From Hymenobacter rigui (GTDB lineage: Bacteria > Bacteroidota > Bacteroidia > Cytophagales > Hymenobacteraceae): a stretch of 64,000 bases of DNA. The stretch's first letter is position 1; every line of letters starts with the position of its first letter. The stretch is taken from positions 1 through 64,000 of the forward strand of contig NZ_RWIT01000004.1 in the NCBI RefSeq assembly GCF_003944715.1, written 5' to 3'. The translations under genes and the position numbers were made by a program. Shown piece after piece: positions 8,778-17,114 of this stretch. The notes under the pieces were generated by a model, which was not told where the DNA came from, searched no databases, and worked only from the letters and a program-made list of their open reading frames with translations.

Positions 8778-10142
8778 CTACACGCCCACGTAGCTGCTGG
8801 GCGTGATGGCGCGCAGCTCCTGCTTCACGGCATCGCTCACGCTGAGGCCGTCCACAAACTCGCTGATGGTGGCCTGGCTGATGGCCGAGCCGGTGCGGGT
8901 GAGGGCCTTGAGGGCGTTGTAGGGGTCGGGGTAGTTTTCGCGGCGCAGGACGGTTTGCAGGGCCTCGGCCACCACGGCCCAGTTGTCGTCCAAGTCGCGG
9001 CGGAGGGCGGCTTCGTCGAGGGCCAGCTTGTCGAGGCCGCGCTGCAGGGCGGTAAGGGCAATGAGGGTATGGCCCAGCGGCACGCCCAGGTTGCGCAGCA
9101 CGGTGGAGTCGGTGAGGTCGCGCTGGAGGCGGCTGATGGGCAGCTTGGCCGCCAAGTGCTCCAGCACGGCGTTGGCCAGGCCCAGGTTACCCTCGGCGTT
9201 TTCGAAGTCAATGGGGTTCACCTTGTGAGGCATGGCCGAGGAACCTACCTCGCCAGCCTTCACCGTCTGGCGGAAGTAGCCCAGCGAAATGTACTGCCAC
9301 ACGTCGCGCGCCAGGTCAATAAGGATGGTGTTGAGGCGCTTGAGGCCGTCGCAGAGGGCGGCCAGGTGGTCGTAGTGCTCAATCTGGGTGGTGGGGTGGC
9401 TGCGCTTGAGGCCCAGGCGGCCTTCCACAAACTGCTGGGCAAACTGGTGCCAGTCGGTGCCGGGGTAGGCCACGTGGTGGGCGTTGAAGTTGCCGGTGGC
9501 CCCGCCGAACTTCGCGCCGAACGGCACCTGGCCCAGCAGCTCCACCTGGGCATCGAGGCGGGCCACAAATACGTCTACTTCCTTTCCCAGGCGGGTGGGG
9601 GAGGCGGGCTGGCCGTGGGTGCGGGCCAGCATGGGCACGGCGGCCCAGCTTTGGGCGCGGGTGGCCAGCTGGTTGCGCACCTGCGCGTAGGCTGGCAGCA
9701 GCGTATGGATGAGGGCGTGCTGGAGGCTGAGCGGAATGGCAGTGTTGTTGATGTCCTGCGAGGTGAGGCCGAAGTGGATAAACTCCAGGTACTGGCCCAG
9801 GCCCAGGGCCGTAAACCGGTCCCGCAGGAAGTATTCCACGGCCTTCACGTCGTGGTTCGTAACCCGCTCGTGGGCCTTCACGGCGTCGGCATCGGCGGTG
9901 CTGAACTGGGTGTAGATAGCACGCAGCGGGCCGAATACTTCTGGATTCACGCCCTGCAGCTGGGGCAGCGGCAGCTCGCAGAGGGCAATGAAATACTCTA
10001 CTTCCACCAGCACCCGGTACCGGATCAGGGCCAGCTCGGAGAAATAGGCGGCCAGCGGGGCCGTCTGGCGGCGGTAGCGGCCATCGAGGGGCGAAACGGC
10101 GGTAAGGGGCGTCAGGACGGTGTAGTCGAGGGCAGCGGACAT
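8778..10142 (-). CDS. purB: Adenylosuccinate lyase
   Basis: A 454-residue cytoplasmic enzyme that cleaves SAICAR to AICAR and adenylosuccinate to AMP in purine synthesis. It carries the fumarase/aspartase superfamily signature GSSAMPHKVNPIDFE (catalytic Ser loop), an N-terminal SPLDGRYR motif and the LTSQDINNTA motif. The length is normal for the family. The start is ATG 10142; an upstream in-frame ATG lies beyond the promoter. It is divergent from the transglycosylase gene across a 169-base region that contains -7 elements for both directions. Confidence 0.96.
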   Translation of the reverse strand: MSAALDYTVLTPLTAVSPLDGRYRRQTAPLAAYFSELALIRYRVLVEVEYFIALCELPLPQLQGVNPEVFGPLRAIYTQFSTADADAVKAHERVTNHDVKAVEYFLRDRFTALGLGQYLEFIHFGLTSQDINNTAIPLSLQHALIHTLLPAYAQVRNQLATRAQSWAAVPMLARTHGQPASPTRLGKEVDVFVARLDAQVELLGQVPFGAKFGGATGNFNAHHVAYPGTDWHQFAQQFVEGRLGLKRSHPTTQIEHYDHLAALCDGLKRLNTILIDLARDVWQYISLGYFRQTVKAGEVGSSAMPHKVNPIDFENAEGNLGLANAVLEHLAAKLPISRLQRDLTDSTVLRNLGVPLGHTLIALTALQRGLDKLALDEAALRRDLDDNWAVVAEALQTVLRRENYPDPYNALKALTRTGSAISQATISEFVDGLSVSDAVKQELRAITPSSYVGV

Positions 10143-10174
10143 ACGTAGAAGGAAGAAATTGGCCAGGGACGGGC

Positions 10175-10205
10175 CAAAGGTAGCGGAAGGCGGGGCGCGG
10201 GCCAA
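10175..10205 (-). promoter_or_regulatory. purB promoter
   Basis: On the minus strand TTG (10205-10203), a 20-base spacer and TACCTTTG (10182-10175) match the Bacteroidota -33/-7 pattern. The -7 element lies 32 bases before the purB ATG. Confidence 0.6.
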
Positions 10206-10227
10206 TCGGGGCGCGGGCCTTTTTCGT

Positions 10228-10235
10228 TACCTTTG
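10228..10235 (+). promoter_or_regulatory. -7 element of the transglycosylase gene
   Basis: TACCTTTG is an exact TAnnTTTG match, 76 bases before GTG 10312. It is divergent from the purB promoter. No good -33 element is visible. Confidence 0.5.
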
Positions 10236-10311
10236 CCGTCCGAGCGGCGGCGGGTTCGGCACGAATCTGGCTCGGCCCGGCCGCGACTTCCTTTCTCCCC
10301 GATCTGTGCGC

Positions 10312-12459
10312 GTGACTTCAGCAACCAAGAAAAAAATCGGCATCGGCCTGGGCATCCTGGCCGCACTTCTGCTCACGGGCCTCGGTATTTTCCTGGCCAA
10401 GCGGCAGGAACTGCTGGACCTGGCCCTGCGCAAGGTGAAAACCAAAGTAGAAGGCAAGTACCCCGTGGTGCTCACGCTGGGCCCCGCCCGCTTCACCGAC
10501 CTCAACACCGTGCAGCTCGAAGGCGTGAGCCTGGTGCCCACCACGCTGCGCGATACGCTGTTTACGGCCAAGCAAGTACGGGCCTCACTGAGCGTACGGA
10601 GCCTGTTTGCCGGTCGCCCGGTGTTCAGCAACCTCGAAATCGACAACGCCCGCCTCACCGCCCGCCAGACGCGTGCCGGCCAGGACAACTACTCCTTCCT
10701 CTACAAGAAGAAGAAAAACCAGCCCGTAGCGCCCGTCGATACCTCCAAGGGCACCAACTACGGCCTGCTGGCCAACCAGCTGCTGGAGGCCACCTTCGAC
10801 AACATCCCCGACGAGGCCGATTTCCAGAACTTCCTGGTTACCTACCAGAGCCCCCGCCACCAGGCCCGCCTGGTAATGCCCCGACTGGCTATTGAGGACG
10901 GCGACATTACCGGCCAACTCACCGCCAACATCGACTCGGTGGAGAACCGCGTGGGCGTGCAGGGCCACATTGATGCGGGCGACTACGAGGTGGACGCCAA
11001 CATTTTCGGGCTGGACAAGCGCCCCGTGGTGCTGCCCTACGTGCAAAGCCGCTACGGGGCCCGGGTGCAGTTTGATTCGGTGCGCGTGAGTTTGTCGGAC
11101 AAGGACTTTGGCGGCGACGACGAGCTGACGGTGAAGGGCACGGCCGCGGCGGCCAACTTCATCGTGAACCACCCCAAGCTTTCGGACAGTGACGTGCGCT
11201 TCCCGCGCGGCGGTATTGATTTCGTGCTGAAGCTGGGGCAGGCCTCGTTTGCGCTGGAAAAGGGCACGCGGGTGCTGCTCAACAAAATGGAGCTGTTTCC
11301 GGAGCTGAGCGTGCGCCGCCTGCCGGTGCCGGAGCGCGTAATTGGCAAGGACGTCAACGGCCTTACCAACCGCAACCAGCTGCTGGCCGGGTTGCAGGTG
11401 AAGCTGAACGTGGAATCAGCCGAAACCAAGGCCAACGACTTCTTCGCCTCCCTGCCCGAGGGCATGTTTGAGACGCTGGAAGGCACCCAGGCCGAGGGTA
11501 CGGTGCAGTACCACCTCATGGCCGACCTCGACATGAATAAGCTCGACAGCCTCAAGTTCGACTCGGGGCTGCGGGCTACCAAGTTCCGCATCACTCGCTT
11601 CGGGCGCGAGAACCTGAACAAGCTGAACGAGGAGTTCCCATACACCGCCTACAACGACAAGGGCGACACCGTGAAGACCTTTCTGGTGGGCCCGTCGAAC
11701 CCCGAGTACACGCCCTACAACGAGGTGTCGGACTACCTGAAGTACGCCATCATGACGGCCGAGGACCCGCGCTTCATGACGCACCGGGGCTTTATGGAAA
11801 AGGCCTTTGTGAAATCGGCCATTCAGAACATCAAGGAGCGGCGCTTTGCCCGCGGGGGCAGCACCATCAGTATGCAGCTGGTGAAAAACGTGTTCCTGAC
11901 CCGCAAGAAAACCCTTGTGCGCAAGGCCGAGGAGGCCCTGATTGTGTGGATCATCGAAAACACCCGCCTGGCTACCAAGGAGCGGATGCTGGAGGTGTAC
12001 CTGAATATCATTGAGTGGGGCCCGAAGATTTACGGGGTGCACGAGGCGGCCGCCTTTTACTTCGATAAAGAGCCGCGCAACCTGAACCTGTCGGAAAGCC
12101 TGTTTCTGGCCAGCATCATCCCGCGTCCCAAGTACTACCGCAACGGCTTCAACCAGTATGGCGAAATGCGCGTGAGCGGGCGGTACTTCCACCGGCTCAT
12201 TGCCCAATTGATGGCCCGCAAAGGCTACATCTCGCAGAGCGAGTACGAGAACCTGGGCACCTCGGTGAACTTCCAGGGCCCAGCCCGGCAGTACATCGTA
12301 CGCGCCACCCGCGACACGGTGCGCACCGTGGTAGCCGCCGACTCCTCGCAGTACGAGCCGCTGAACCTGATTGACCTGCTCGGCGGCGACACCGCCCCCG
12401 ACGCCGGCGTGAACACCAACCAGCCCGCTCCCCCGGCCAATCCGCCACAGGGGAATTAG
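10312..12459 (+). CDS. Membrane-anchored peptidoglycan transglycosylase with AsmA-like N-terminal region
   Basis: A 715-residue protein. An N-terminal membrane anchor (about 8-28) is followed by about 430 residues resembling AsmA/DUF3971-type extracytoplasmic domains (CPVVLTLG-like beta strands, SLFAGRPVFSNLEIDNARL). The C-terminus (about 475-650) is a GT51 transglycosylase domain with the catalytic motif EDPRFMTHRG (Glu near residue 484), GGSTISMQLVKN, KERMLEVYLNIIEWG and LFLASIIPRP. No transpeptidase domain follows, so it is a monofunctional glycan polymerase. No ATG exists near the anchor; GTG 10312 is chosen, and GTG 10306 is two codons upstream. The fusion of an AsmA-like region to GT51 is a Bacteroidota architecture. 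Confidence 0.88.
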   Translation: MTSATKKKIGIGLGILAALLLTGLGIFLAKRQELLDLALRKVKTKVEGKYPVVLTLGPARFTDLNTVQLEGVSLVPTTLRDTLFTAKQVRASLSVRSLFAGRPVFSNLEIDNARLTARQTRAGQDNYSFLYKKKKNQPVAPVDTSKGTNYGLLANQLLEATFDNIPDEADFQNFLVTYQSPRHQARLVMPRLAIEDGDITGQLTANIDSVENRVGVQGHIDAGDYEVDANIFGLDKRPVVLPYVQSRYGARVQFDSVRVSLSDKDFGGDDELTVKGTAAAANFIVNHPKLSDSDVRFPRGGIDFVLKLGQASFALEKGTRVLLNKMELFPELSVRRLPVPERVIGKDVNGLTNRNQLLAGLQVKLNVESAETKANDFFASLPEGMFETLEGTQAEGTVQYHLMADLDMNKLDSLKFDSGLRATKFRITRFGRENLNKLNEEFPYTAYNDKGDTVKTFLVGPSNPEYTPYNEVSDYLKYAIMTAEDPRFMTHRGFMEKAFVKSAIQNIKERRFARGGSTISMQLVKNVFLTRKKTLVRKAEEALIVWIIENTRLATKERMLEVYLNIIEWGPKIYGVHEAAAFYFDKEPRNLNLSESLFLASIIPRPKYYRNGFNQYGEMRVSGRYFHRLIAQLMARKGYISQSEYENLGTSVNFQGPARQYIVRATRDTVRTVVAADSSQYEPLNLIDLLGGDTAPDAGVNTNQPAPPANPPQGN

Positions 12460-12462
12460 CCC

Positions 12463-12623
12463 GTCATTGCGCGCGAAGCGAAGCAATCCGTCCTTCACGC
12501 AGTGCAGAGCTGAGAACTATTCAAAAGCCCCTGATGCCAGCACGGACGTCAGGGGCTTTCTGCTTGTCTGGGTTTGGTGCGCTGAAAAGGACGGATTGCT
12601 TCGTTGTGCCTCCTCGCAATGAC
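12463..12623. repeat. Composite palindrome, type B, with internal terminator
   Basis: The outer arms start with GTCATTGCG (12463) and end with CGCAATGAC (12623), with further pairing around GAAGCAATCCGTCCT and GGACGGATTGCTTC. A terminator-like hairpin sits in the middle. It separates convergent genes. Related copies are at 26645-26802 and 39418-39579. Confidence 0.85.
12524..12559. terminator. Bidirectional terminator inside type B palindrome
   Basis: AAAGCCCCTGA (12524-12534) pairs with TCAGGGGCTTT (12549-12559), giving an A run on one side and a T run on the other. It lies between the convergent transglycosylase and TerC genes. Confidence 0.8.
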
Positions 12624-12628
12624 AGCTG

Positions 12629-13564
12629 TTATTCGTCTCCTGTCACTTCCTCCTTCTTCGGAAACAGCAACGACAGCCCAATGGAGGCGGCCAGAATCAG
12701 GCCGACGACGGCCAGGGAAATACCCATTGGGATGTGCAGAAACTCAGTGGCCAGGAGCTTGCCGCCGATGAAGATGAGGATGAGCGAGAGGCCGTAGTGC
12801 AGGTAGTGAAACAGGCGCATGAGGCTTTCTAGCGCGAAATACAGTGCCCGCAGGCCCAGCAGGGCAAATACGTTGCTGGTGTACACGATGAACGTGTCGC
12901 GTGAGACGGCCAGGATGGCGGGGATGGAGTCGGCGGCAAATACCACGTCGGTGGTTTCCACCATCACCAGCACTACCAGCAGGGGGGTGGCGAAAAGCAT
13001 GCCGTTCTGGCGCACAAAGAAGCGGCCCCCGTGCAGGCGGTTTGTGATGGGCAAATGGCGGCTCAGAAACTTGACGACGGGGTTGTTGTCGGGGTCAATT
13101 TCCGGCTCACCGCCGCTGGTGGCCATCTTCACGCCGGTGTAAATGAGGAACGCGCCCAGTACGTACAGCAGAAAATGAAACTTGGCCAGCAGTGCCGCGC
13201 CCGCCAGAATAAACGCCGCCCGCAGCACCAGCGCTCCAATAATGCCCCAGAACAGAATTTTGTGCTGATACTGCGGCGGAACTTTGAAGTAGCTGAAAAT
13301 CAGTAGGAACACGAACAGGTTGTCTACGCTCAGCGACTTTTCAATGAGGTAGCCGGTGAGAAACTCCATGGCCGCCTGCTTGCCCAGCCAGCGGTACACC
13401 AGAAAATTAAAGCTCAGGGATAAGGCAATCCAGAAGGCGCTCCAGCCCAGGGCCTCCCGCATACGCACTACATGCTCGCGGCGGTTGAACACCAGCAAAT
13501 CCAGCAACAGCAGGGCCAGCACAAACACGTTGAAGCCAACCCAGAAAAGCGGAGATATAGCCAT
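12629..13564 (-). CDS. TerC/Alx family integral membrane protein
   Basis: A 311-residue inner-membrane protein with about eight hydrophobic segments. The family signature is clear in EKSLSVDNLFVFLLIF near the middle and in VVFAADSIPAILAVSRD, both carrying acidic residues within membrane helices. TerC/Alx proteins are linked to metal (manganese) homeostasis and tellurite resistance; the substrate here is not known. The ATG start fits the first helix. No yybP-ykoY riboswitch shape was recognised in the short upstream region. It is convergent with the transglycosylase gene. Confidence 0.92.
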   Translation of the reverse strand: MAISPLFWVGFNVFVLALLLLDLLVFNRREHVVRMREALGWSAFWIALSLSFNFLVYRWLGKQAAMEFLTGYLIEKSLSVDNLFVFLLIFSYFKVPPQYQHKILFWGIIGALVLRAAFILAGAALLAKFHFLLYVLGAFLIYTGVKMATSGGEPEIDPDNNPVVKFLSRHLPITNRLHGGRFFVRQNGMLFATPLLVVLVMVETTDVVFAADSIPAILAVSRDTFIVYTSNVFALLGLRALYFALESLMRLFHYLHYGLSLILIFIGGKLLATEFLHIPMGISLAVVGLILAASIGLSLLFPKKEEVTGDE

Positions 13565-13629
13565 CGGGAGTAAGATACGCGGCCGACCTCACTTCCGGTT
13601 ATTGGTTGCCGACGAAAGTACTGCTGCCG

Positions 13630-13687
13630 GCTAACCCAAACGGCCCGCTACTCTTCATGGTAAGAGTAGCGGGCCGTTTGGGTTAGC
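13630..13687 (-). terminator. Perfect 26-bp hairpin terminator
   Basis: Bases 13630-13655 are the exact reverse complement of 13662-13687, with a 6-base loop (CATGGT). It lies just after the stop of the minus-strand glycosyltransferase at 13704 and before TerC, so it probably ends the glycosyltransferase transcript. Confidence 0.8.
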
Positions 13688-13703
13688 AAAAGCTGAACTA
13701 GGG

Positions 13704-14495
13704 TTAGCGAGTTTCGGGGGTGGCGGGCAGGGCGGGTACTGCAGTATCGGTGGAAGCCGAACGGTTGCGCTCAAACGACCGGAACCAGCTGTCAATTTTC
13801 ATTTGCAGCACGCCGAAAAAGGCCTCTTTGACAATGCCTTTACTCATTTTAGATGAGCCCCGGGTACGGTCGGTAAAGATGATGGGCACTTCCTTAATGC
13901 GGAAGCCATACTTGTATGCCAGCCACTTCATCTCAATCTGAAAGGCGTAGCCCACGAAGCGGATCCGATTCTGCAGAATGGTACGCAGCACTCGGGCCGT
14001 GTAGCACTTAAAGCCGGCCGTGGCATCCATAATGGGCATGCCCGTTACGATACGCACGTAGGCGGAGGCGAAATACGACATCAGCACGCGGTCCATGGGC
14101 CAGTTCACCACGTTCACGCCCTGAATGTAGCGCGAACCGATGGCCAGATCATAGTGCTGGTGGGCACAGGCATCATAGAGACGGATCAGGTCGTCGGGGT
14201 TGTGCGAGAAGTCGGCGTCCATCTCAAACACGTACTCATAGCCACGTTCCAGCGCCCAGCGGAAACCATGAATATAGGCCGTGCCCAGGCCCAGCTTGCC
14301 TTGGCGCTCTTCCAGAAATAATCGGTCCGGAAACTCCCGCATCAGGCCGCGTACAATATCAGCGGTGCCATCGGGTGAGCCGTCATCGATGATGAGCACA
14401 TCCAACGATTGAGGCAATGAGAAGACCTTGCGGATAATCAACTCCGCATTTTCTTTCTCGTTGTAGGTCGGTATCAGGACAAGCCCGTCAGTCAT
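13704..14495 (-). CDS. Polyprenol monophosphomannose synthase-like GT2
   Basis: A 263-residue GT-A enzyme starting MTDGLVLIPTYNEKENAE, with LIIDDGSPDGT and FEMDADFSHNP as nucleotide and metal-binding motifs, and a C-terminal TDRTRGSSKMSKGI motif typical of Dpm1-like enzymes without membrane helices. Such enzymes make polyprenyl-phosphate mannose, a donor for GT39/PMT transferases; one GT39 gene is at 52449 in this window. ATG 14495 is 5 bases from a TACCTTTG element, which would make the mRNA leaderless. A longer ATG start would place the promoter inside the gene. Confidence 0.9.
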   Translation of the reverse strand: MTDGLVLIPTYNEKENAELIIRKVFSLPQSLDVLIIDDGSPDGTADIVRGLMREFPDRLFLEERQGKLGLGTAYIHGFRWALERGYEYVFEMDADFSHNPDDLIRLYDACAHQHYDLAIGSRYIQGVNVVNWPMDRVLMSYFASAYVRIVTGMPIMDATAGFKCYTARVLRTILQNRIRFVGYAFQIEMKWLAYKYGFRIKEVPIIFTDRTRGSSKMSKGIVKEAFFGVLQMKIDSWFRSFERNRSASTDTAVPALPATPETR

Positions 14496-14500
14496 TGCCG

Positions 14501-14508
14501 CAAAGGTA
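14501..14508 (-). promoter_or_regulatory. -7 element abutting the GT2 start codon
   Basis: TACCTTTG on the minus strand is an exact TAnnTTTG match. Only 5 bases separate it from ATG 14495, so transcription would begin at or very near the start codon. Confidence 0.55.
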
Positions 14509-14691
14509 GAAGTTTGTTCGGTGTGCCGAAGCATCTGGCCGCGCCGACACGACCAAGTATATGCTGAGTAACAGATGCACAAAGTGCCCGGGAGGTTGCC
14601 GGAAACCGGCTGGGTTTGAATAACACTCGAAAGCCGCCTTTGGGTTTACGAATGTAGGTTAAATAGTTACGCAGCCTTATATGCCCGAATC

Positions 14692-16023
14692 CTACCGCCC
14701 GGCCAGCAGAGCTGCCAGATTTTGGGCCTGTCGCACACAGTCGGGTACACCCACGCCGGCCCGCCAGTTGGCCGCCACATGCAGGCCCTGCGCCGCCAAT
14801 CCATCAATAGCGGCGTGGGCGGGCCCAATATGCTCATCAAACTGCGGAATGGCCTTATCCCAGTAGTAGCGGTATTGCCACACTGGCGTGGCCCCGGCCC
14901 GGATGCCGTAGAGGCGGCTTAACTCGGCGTGTACGGCGGCTTTCTGCTCGGCCTCAGGCTGGCGGGCCTGCTCCGCGTATTGGGTGCCGCCCACAAACGT
15001 AGTAAACAGCACCTGCCCCTCCGGTGCCCGGCCGGGAAAAATAGAGCTGGTCCAGATGCTGCCGGCGGCGTAGGGGGTTTCGGCTTTGGGATTGAGCGCC
15101 CCAAATCCGTCCAGCGGGTGCGCTACATCGGTGCGGTTGTAAGCCGTGTAAATAGCGGCCATGGGCGGATGCTGCACGTGGCTGAGAGCTGCCGCTACGG
15201 CCGGAAACTGCTCCTGGAGCAAGGGGGCGGCAGCATACGCAGGCAGGGCTACCACCACCTTGTGGTACAACCGGGGGGCTGGGCCCGCCGAGGTTTCCAG
15301 TTCCCAGAGGCCATCATTGGGGCGGCGGTGCAGGTGCGTGGCCGCCTGCCCGAAATGGGCCCGCCGCAGCTTGGAGGCCAGGGTACTGGTAAGCGTCTGC
15401 AGGCCCCCGACCAGCGACACAATGCGGCGGCGGCCGGCCGGGTTCTTCGTTTTCATCAGGCCTTTTATCACTGAGCCGTATTGCTGCTCCAGGGCCGCCA
15501 GCTGCGGAAAGGTTTTGTGCAACAGCAGCTGGGCAGGGTCGCCGGCATAAATGCCTGAAATGAACGGGTTGAGCGCGTAGTCCACCACCTCGGAGCCAAA
15601 CCGGCGCGTGAAAAACTGCGCCAGGGTTTCCTGTGGGTTGGCGGGTTGGGCGGGCTTGAACAGCTCGCGCACCAGGCCCAGCCGGGTGTTCAGGCTGAAA
15701 AACGAGCTGGTAAGCAGGGCTGGGGGCGAGGAGGGCAGCTTCTGATAGCGGCCCTGTCGCAGCACGTAGCGGTTCTGGCTCACGGCCGCGGCATCCTGCA
15801 GCTGGCTGCTCAGGCCCAGCCCACCGAGCAGCTCCTGCAGCTCCTCGGAAAGCTGCAGTGAGTTAGGGCCGGTTTCTACCAGATACCCGTCGCGCTGCTC
15901 CGAGCGGATGTTGCCGCCGGGGCGGGGGCTGGCTTCATACAAGTCGTAGTCGACGCCGGCGCGCTGCAGGTACCAGGCCAGCGTAAGGCCCGAAATACCG
16001 CCGCCCAGAATAGCAATGGCCAT
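14692..16023 (-). CDS. hemG: Protoporphyrinogen oxidase (FAD-dependent, HemY/HemG type)
   Basis: A 443-residue flavoenzyme that oxidises protoporphyrinogen IX to protoporphyrin IX in heme synthesis. The FAD-binding Rossmann motif ILGGGISGLTLAWYLQRAG is at the N-terminus (about 4-22), followed by YEASPRPGGNIRS and the GPNSLQL segment. The C-terminal HIGPAHAAIDGLAAQGLHVA is typical of the family. ATG 16023 sits at the Rossmann motif; a longer in-frame ATG includes promoter and repeat DNA. It is divergent from gmhB across a 155-base region with repeats in both leaders. The gene name follows the Bacteroidota convention; hemY is the older name. Confidence 0.92.
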   Translation of the reverse strand: MAIAILGGGISGLTLAWYLQRAGVDYDLYEASPRPGGNIRSEQRDGYLVETGPNSLQLSEELQELLGGLGLSSQLQDAAAVSQNRYVLRQGRYQKLPSSPPALLTSSFFSLNTRLGLVRELFKPAQPANPQETLAQFFTRRFGSEVVDYALNPFISGIYAGDPAQLLLHKTFPQLAALEQQYGSVIKGLMKTKNPAGRRRIVSLVGGLQTLTSTLASKLRRAHFGQAATHLHRRPNDGLWELETSAGPAPRLYHKVVVALPAYAAAPLLQEQFPAVAAALSHVQHPPMAAIYTAYNRTDVAHPLDGFGALNPKAETPYAAGSIWTSSIFPGRAPEGQVLFTTFVGGTQYAEQARQPEAEQKAAVHAELSRLYGIRAGATPVWQYRYYWDKAIPQFDEHIGPAHAAIDGLAAQGLHVAANWRAGVGVPDCVRQAQNLAALLAGR

Positions 16024-16064
16024 GCGGTGAGGTGGTGAAATGGTGAGGTAGTGGAATGGTGAGA
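16024..16064 (-). repeat. TCACC-containing tandem repeat in the hemG leader
   Basis: Read on the minus strand this is two 16-base units beginning CTCACCATT plus a third partial CTCACCGC that runs into the ATG. It lies between the candidate hemG promoter and the start codon. Confidence 0.65.
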
Positions 16065-16099
16065 CCTGAACCGGCTCAGCGCCCGAACAATCACCCGCG

Positions 16100-16107
16100 C
16101 AAAAGTA
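16100..16107 (-). promoter_or_regulatory. -7 element of hemG
   Basis: On the minus strand TACTTTTG matches TAnnTTTG, 76 bases before the hemG start. Confidence 0.5.
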
Positions 16108-16137
16108 CACACGCCCGCCATAGCCCGCCGGACTACT

Positions 16138-16145
16138 TACTTTTG
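16138..16145 (+). promoter_or_regulatory. -7 element of the GmhB-like gene
   Basis: TACTTTTG matches TAnnTTTG, 33 bases before ATG 16179. It overlaps by two bases the first unit of the TGTCACC tandem repeat. Confidence 0.55.
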
Positions 16146-16171
16146 TCACCTGTCACCTGTCACCTGTCACC
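16144..16171 (+). repeat. Four tandem copies of TGTCACC
   Basis: Four perfect head-to-tail 7-base units occupy the expected transcription start and leader of the GmhB-like gene, ending 7 bases before the ATG. The copy number could vary by slippage. Confidence 0.9.
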
Positions 16172-16178
16172 TAGCATC

Positions 16179-16685
16179 ATGAACAAAGCCGTATTTCTGG
16201 ACCGCGACGGAGTATTAAATAACGAGATAGGGGAGTACGTGTGGGAGCTGGAGAAATTCGTGGTGTCGGAGGGGGTGCCGGAAAGTCTGGCCCGGTTGAA
16301 GGCTGCCGGCTATTATCTGATTGTAGTGACCAACCAGGCCGGTATTGCCAAAGGCCTCTATACGACGGCCCACGTACAGGCCTGTCACCAGAAACTGCAG
16401 GATGCGGCCGGCGGCCTGATTGACGCCTTCTACTTCGCCCCAGGCCATCCGCAGGTATCCGAGTCTCTTTCGCGCAAGCCCGGCTCCCTGATGCTGGAAA
16501 AAGCCCTGGCTCGATTCAAATTGGATGCCGCCCGCTGCTGGATGGTAGGCGACCGGCTACGCGACATGCAGGCCGGTCAGCGCGTTGGTGTACGGGGAAT
16601 TCTGGTTGGCCCGGAGCAGCAAGAAGGCTACCAACCCCACGTAGCAGACCTGCGGGCCGCTACCGACCTTATTCTGGCCGAGTAG
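16179..16685 (+). CDS. HAD-IIIA phosphatase, GmhB-like (heptose-1,7-bisphosphate 7-phosphatase)
   Basis: A 168-residue enzyme with the HAD motif I DRDGVLN (D8, D10), motif II VVTNQAG (T51) and the late motifs RKPGS and MVGDRLRDM. GmhB removes the 7-phosphate of heptose bisphosphate during ADP-heptose synthesis; the related HisB-N acts on histidinol phosphate. In both, a Cys/His zinc loop precedes the RKP motif. Here residues 85-100 (YFAPGHPQVSESLSRK) keep only one His and no Cys, so the zinc site is lost and substrate assignment is weakened. A GT9 gene at 6225 fits a heptose role. The ATG start is clear. Confidence 0.8.
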   Translation: MNKAVFLDRDGVLNNEIGEYVWELEKFVVSEGVPESLARLKAAGYYLIVVTNQAGIAKGLYTTAHVQACHQKLQDAAGGLIDAFYFAPGHPQVSESLSRKPGSLMLEKALARFKLDAARCWMVGDRLRDMQAGQRVGVRGILVGPEQQEGYQPHVADLRAATDLILAE

Positions 16686-16695
16686 GTAACGCTAT

Positions 16696-16740
16696 AACGC
16701 ACCGGCGCGGCTTCTGCCAGAGAAGCCGCGCCGGTGCGTT
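16696..16740. terminator. Perfect 20-bp hairpin
   Basis: Bases 16696-16715 are the exact reverse complement of 16721-16740 with a 5-base loop (GCCAG). It lies between the convergent gmhB-like gene and the first mini-lipoprotein. There is no long T run. Confidence 0.7.
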
Positions 16741-16761
16741 GTGCGGTGAACGAAGAGTCAA

Positions 16762-16911
16762 TTACTGCTGCTCGGCCACCGCAGCCGTGCTGGCGGTAAC
16801 TGGTACGGCCACCCGCTCAGCTGATTTGGTGGCTGAGTAAGCCGGGCATTGGTTACGGCAGGAGGTAGCGCCCGCCAACAGCAGGCCACCCCAGAGGCAA
16901 AGTTTTTTCAT
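16762..16911 (-). CDS. Mini-lipoprotein, first paralog
   Basis: A 49-residue protein starting MKKLCLWGGLLLAGATSC: a lipoprotein signal peptide with lipobox ending at Cys18, then a mature part of about 30 residues with the motif QCPAYSATKSAERV. No known family was recognised. It is clearly related to the gene at 17115-17270, with the same signal plus QCPAYS-TK-A-RV plan. The short size, separate terminators and conserved motif support real expression. ATG 16911 is chosen at the lipoprotein signal. Confidence 0.7.
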   Translation of the reverse strand: MKKLCLWGGLLLAGATSCRNQCPAYSATKSAERVAVPVTASTAAVAEQQ

Positions 16912-17040
16912 GGTAAAAGACAAAAAGTACGGCTGGTCTTCAAGCACAAGTCCTTCAGCAACAACCCCGTTTGTTCTGTAACGATTCCTTTGCCCGTAAA
17001 TTGTTGTATTCGTATAATTATTCGGCAGCTGCTAAATGCA

Positions 17041-17076
17041 AACGGCCCTTTCTCACGTGGAGAAAGGGCCGTTTTA
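17041..17076. terminator. Terminator hairpin between the mini-lipoproteins
   Basis: AACGGCCCTTTCTC (17041-17054) pairs with GAGAAAGGGCCGTT (17060-17073), followed by TT. It separates the two paralogs into independent units. Confidence 0.8.
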
Positions 17077-17114
17077 TGCTAGAACTGCTAAATGCAGCCC
17101 CGCAGAAACTATAC

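Noticed and set aside
8775..10148. A 457-codon + strand ORF opposite purB
   Set aside because: It is a shadow of the high-GC third positions of purB; its product is low complexity with no domain, and purB is unambiguous.
13565..13703. Manganese riboswitch (yybP-ykoY type) ahead of TerC
   Set aside because: The short upstream region holds only the perfect hairpin terminator of the neighbouring gene; no conserved riboswitch core is visible.
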